In this document: piece after piece, positions 62,511 through 64,000 of the stretch
Numbering within the stretch: the first letter of the stretch is position 1
Layout: each line of letters starts with the position of its first letter
Assembly: GCA_934351835.1 (NCBI GenBank)
Contig: CAKRJP010000001.1
Span: 62,001-126,000 of the forward strand
Direction: 5' to 3'
DNA: 64,000 bases
DNA from: an uncultured Lachnospiraceae bacterium
GTDB taxonomy: Bacteria; Bacillota; Clostridia; Lachnospirales; Lachnospiraceae
Position numbers and translations under genes: made by a program
Notes under the pieces: generated by a model
Seen by the model: only the letters and a program-made list of their open reading frames with translations
What the model was told of the DNA's origin: nothing
The model's database searches: none

Positions 62511-64000
62511 ATGAAATTTACTGTAAAAGACATGCTTGCAATGGAACTCTTTCAAGATGCCAGGATACTTTGGGGGCAGGATAATATTTTCAATGAGATA
62601 TCAGGAGTGACTATTATAGAAGCTCCGGATATTGTGCGGTTTATTAATGGTGGAGAAGTGCTGCTCACTGGGTTGAATGCATTTTATGTCTGTTCGCCGG
62701 AGGAGTTCCGTGATTATATGAACGCTTTAGCGAAAACACGGGTCAGTGCATTGGTGTTAAAAAGAGGACGACAGATTGATTATCTGGAAGAAAAGATGGA
62801 GATCATAGGTGACTATTCGAAAGGAACGGGTACACCGGTGATAGAGATTCCGTTTGAAGTACCTTTCAGAAATATTTTGAGTATGATCATGGAGCGTCTT
62901 TTTAATGAAGAAGTAGTTCGACTGAAATATTTCAAGACGACACATGATAATTTTACGGCGCTGTCGTTGTCCTTTCATTCGGTAGAAGATGGGGTTCAGA
63001 GGATACTGGAAGTTCTGGAAAAATTAATTGGTAATCCGGTGGCGGTCTTTGACCAGAATTTTGAGTGCCTTGCAACTACAGATGCCAGGATCAGAAAATT
63101 TAGTATCCAGTCTGATATCAAAGACTATGTGCCGGAATTTTATTCTATTTATAAATACCGCAAACAGGAAGCGATTCTGGAAGACGGAAAAGAATATGGT
63201 CAGTTTCCTGTGCGGATGAATGTGATGTACAACCTGAGGATGTACCTGACTATTACAGAGATAAATCATCCGGTAAGTAGTATGGATTTCATTGCAATTG
63301 AGAATGCAGTGACAGCCTTAAAACAGGAGCTGTTCCGTCAGAATTCTCTGAAAGAACTGGAAAAGCAATTCCAGAGTGACATTGTTAACAATATTCTGAA
63401 CGGACGTGTGCTATCTTTGCAGGAACTTCAAAAAGATTGTGCATTATTAGAGATTCCGGTAAATGAGAATTACCGGGTCATTGCGTTTGACCTGGCATCA
63501 GATGCGCAGGAGAATGATCTGAATGAAAAGGTAAAATACAGTAATATTTTGTATAATGCGATTGCGATTGAAATCCCGAATATAAAAATCCAGAATAATA
63601 TGGATAAAGTAATCGTGATCCAGCAGGTGGATATGGAAGAAAAGCAGGAAGATTACAGAAGGACTCTTCAGGAGACGATTATGAGAATCCAGAGACGTCT
63701 GAAGAAGACAAAGAAAGACGTAAAACTTCAGGTGGGAGTCGGAAAACTGGCAGAGGGAGCGGAACATATTTCTGAGAGTTATAAAGAGGCGATGGATTCA
63801 CTGATGTTTATAGATGTTCTTGGAGAACCTTGTGAGGAAGAAGGCGCCAAAAGCATGTTCTTTTCAGATATGGGGATTTTTAAATTTATTTGTCAGTTAA
63901 CGGATAAAAACGCATTGCTGGAGTATATTCCGGAGTCACTGCAGAAACTGCTCTATTATAAAAAGCAGCAGAAACAGGATCTGATTTTGACGTTAAAGAC
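62511..64000 (+). CDS. PucR-family transcriptional regulator, 3' end outside window
   Basis: An open frame of at least 496 codons running off the window. N-terminal PucR domain (about 1-125): MKFTVKDMLAMELFQDARIL, GEVLLTGLNAFY, VSALVLKRGRQIDY. A GAF-like middle part has GNPVAVFDQNFECLATTDA. A CdaR/GGDEF-like domain follows with NYRVIAFDLASDAQE and VGVGKLAEGAEHISESYKEAMDSL. The C-terminal helix-turn-helix expected in this family lies beyond base 64000. It is divergent from the alcohol/aldehyde dehydrogenase operon across 161 bases and is its probable regulator. Effector unknown. Confidence 0.9.
   Translation, partial: MKFTVKDMLAMELFQDARILWGQDNIFNEISGVTIIEAPDIVRFINGGEVLLTGLNAFYVCSPEEFRDYMNALAKTRVSALVLKRGRQIDYLEEKMEIIGDYSKGTGTPVIEIPFEVPFRNILSMIMERLFNEEVVRLKYFKTTHDNFTALSLSFHSVEDGVQRILEVLEKLIGNPVAVFDQNFECLATTDARIRKFSIQSDIKDYVPEFYSIYKYRKQEAILEDGKEYGQFPVRMNVMYNLRMYLTITEINHPVSSMDFIAIENAVTALKQELFRQNSLKELEKQFQSDIVNNILNGRVLSLQELQKDCALLEIPVNENYRVIAFDLASDAQENDLNEKVKYSNILYNAIAIEIPNIKIQNNMDKVIVIQQVDMEEKQEDYRRTLQETIMRIQRRLKKTKKDVKLQVGVGKLAEGAEHISESYKEAMDSLMFIDVLGEPCEEEGAKSMFFSDMGIFKFICQLTDKNALLEYIPESLQKLLYYKKQQKQDLILTLK

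Overview
The window reads as a stretch of chromosome from an anaerobic Firmicute of the family Lachnospiraceae (gut Clostridia). This is inferred from the moderately AT-rich sequence, strong AGGAGG ribosome sites, pyruvate phosphate dikinase, FIVAR-type surface proteins ending in a TGD sorting motif, a split purine pathway, a TRAP-type uronate transporter, and c-di-GMP and Mn2+ riboswitches of Clostridial style. No tRNA, rRNA, CRISPR array or intact insertion sequence was found. Genus and species cannot be fixed from the sequence alone.

Layout. 1-5.7 kb: the 3' part of glycyl-tRNA synthetase, an M18 aminopeptidase and pyruvate phosphate dikinase. 5.7-11 kb: two hybrid histidine kinases. The second lies behind a c-di-GMP-I riboswitch with a terminator and carries an in-frame TAG in its second sensor domain. 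11-15.6 kb: a YibE/F membrane protein and a wall-anchored metallophosphoesterase on the minus strand, then larB. 15.6-24.6 kb: an apparent operon for extracytoplasmic flavin-based electron transfer. It holds an ApbE flavin transferase, a four-site FMN-binding protein, a one-site FMN-binding protein, a NapH-like membrane Fe-S protein and a 1272-residue wall-anchored protein with two almost identical Tp47-like modules. Upstream are two copies of a 17-bp dyad that resembles a Fur box.

24.7-35.3 kb: a hexuronate (galacturonate/glucuronate) regulon built around two divergent promoters. uxaA-uxaB-eda-kdgK run on the minus strand and TRAP dctPQM-uxaC-lacI on the plus strand. Each promoter is followed by a TGTAAG-GG-CTTAC operator. 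The LacI-type regulator seems to start at a non-canonical ATT codon. 35.3-39.5 kb: a MATE exporter, a small gene coupled to a NADAR-domain gene, a TetR regulator and fucO (lactaldehyde reductase). 39.7-45.4 kb: a MacAB-like export system with an enlarged adaptor, a DUF1847 protein and DAHP synthase.

45.4-51 kb: a yybP-ykoY Mn2+ riboswitch controlling a P-type Ca2+/Mn2+ ATPase, then larC, the azlCD exporter (minus strand) and a 60-residue membrane protein. 51-57.3 kb: metY, an HD-domain phosphohydrolase, an iron-sulfur flavoprotein-like reductase, PurO-type IMP cyclohydrolase with a stand-alone AICAR transformylase, and glmM. 57.3-64 kb: a wall-anchored GLUG/FIVAR-like protein, an alcohol/aldehyde dehydrogenase operon with a small Cys-rich protein (minus strand), and a divergent PucR-type regulator cut by the window end.

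The most unusual region is the flavin electron-transfer operon with its duplicated Tp47-like surface protein. Next come the broken c-di-GMP-controlled kinase, the ATT-start regulator and the NADAR gene pair.
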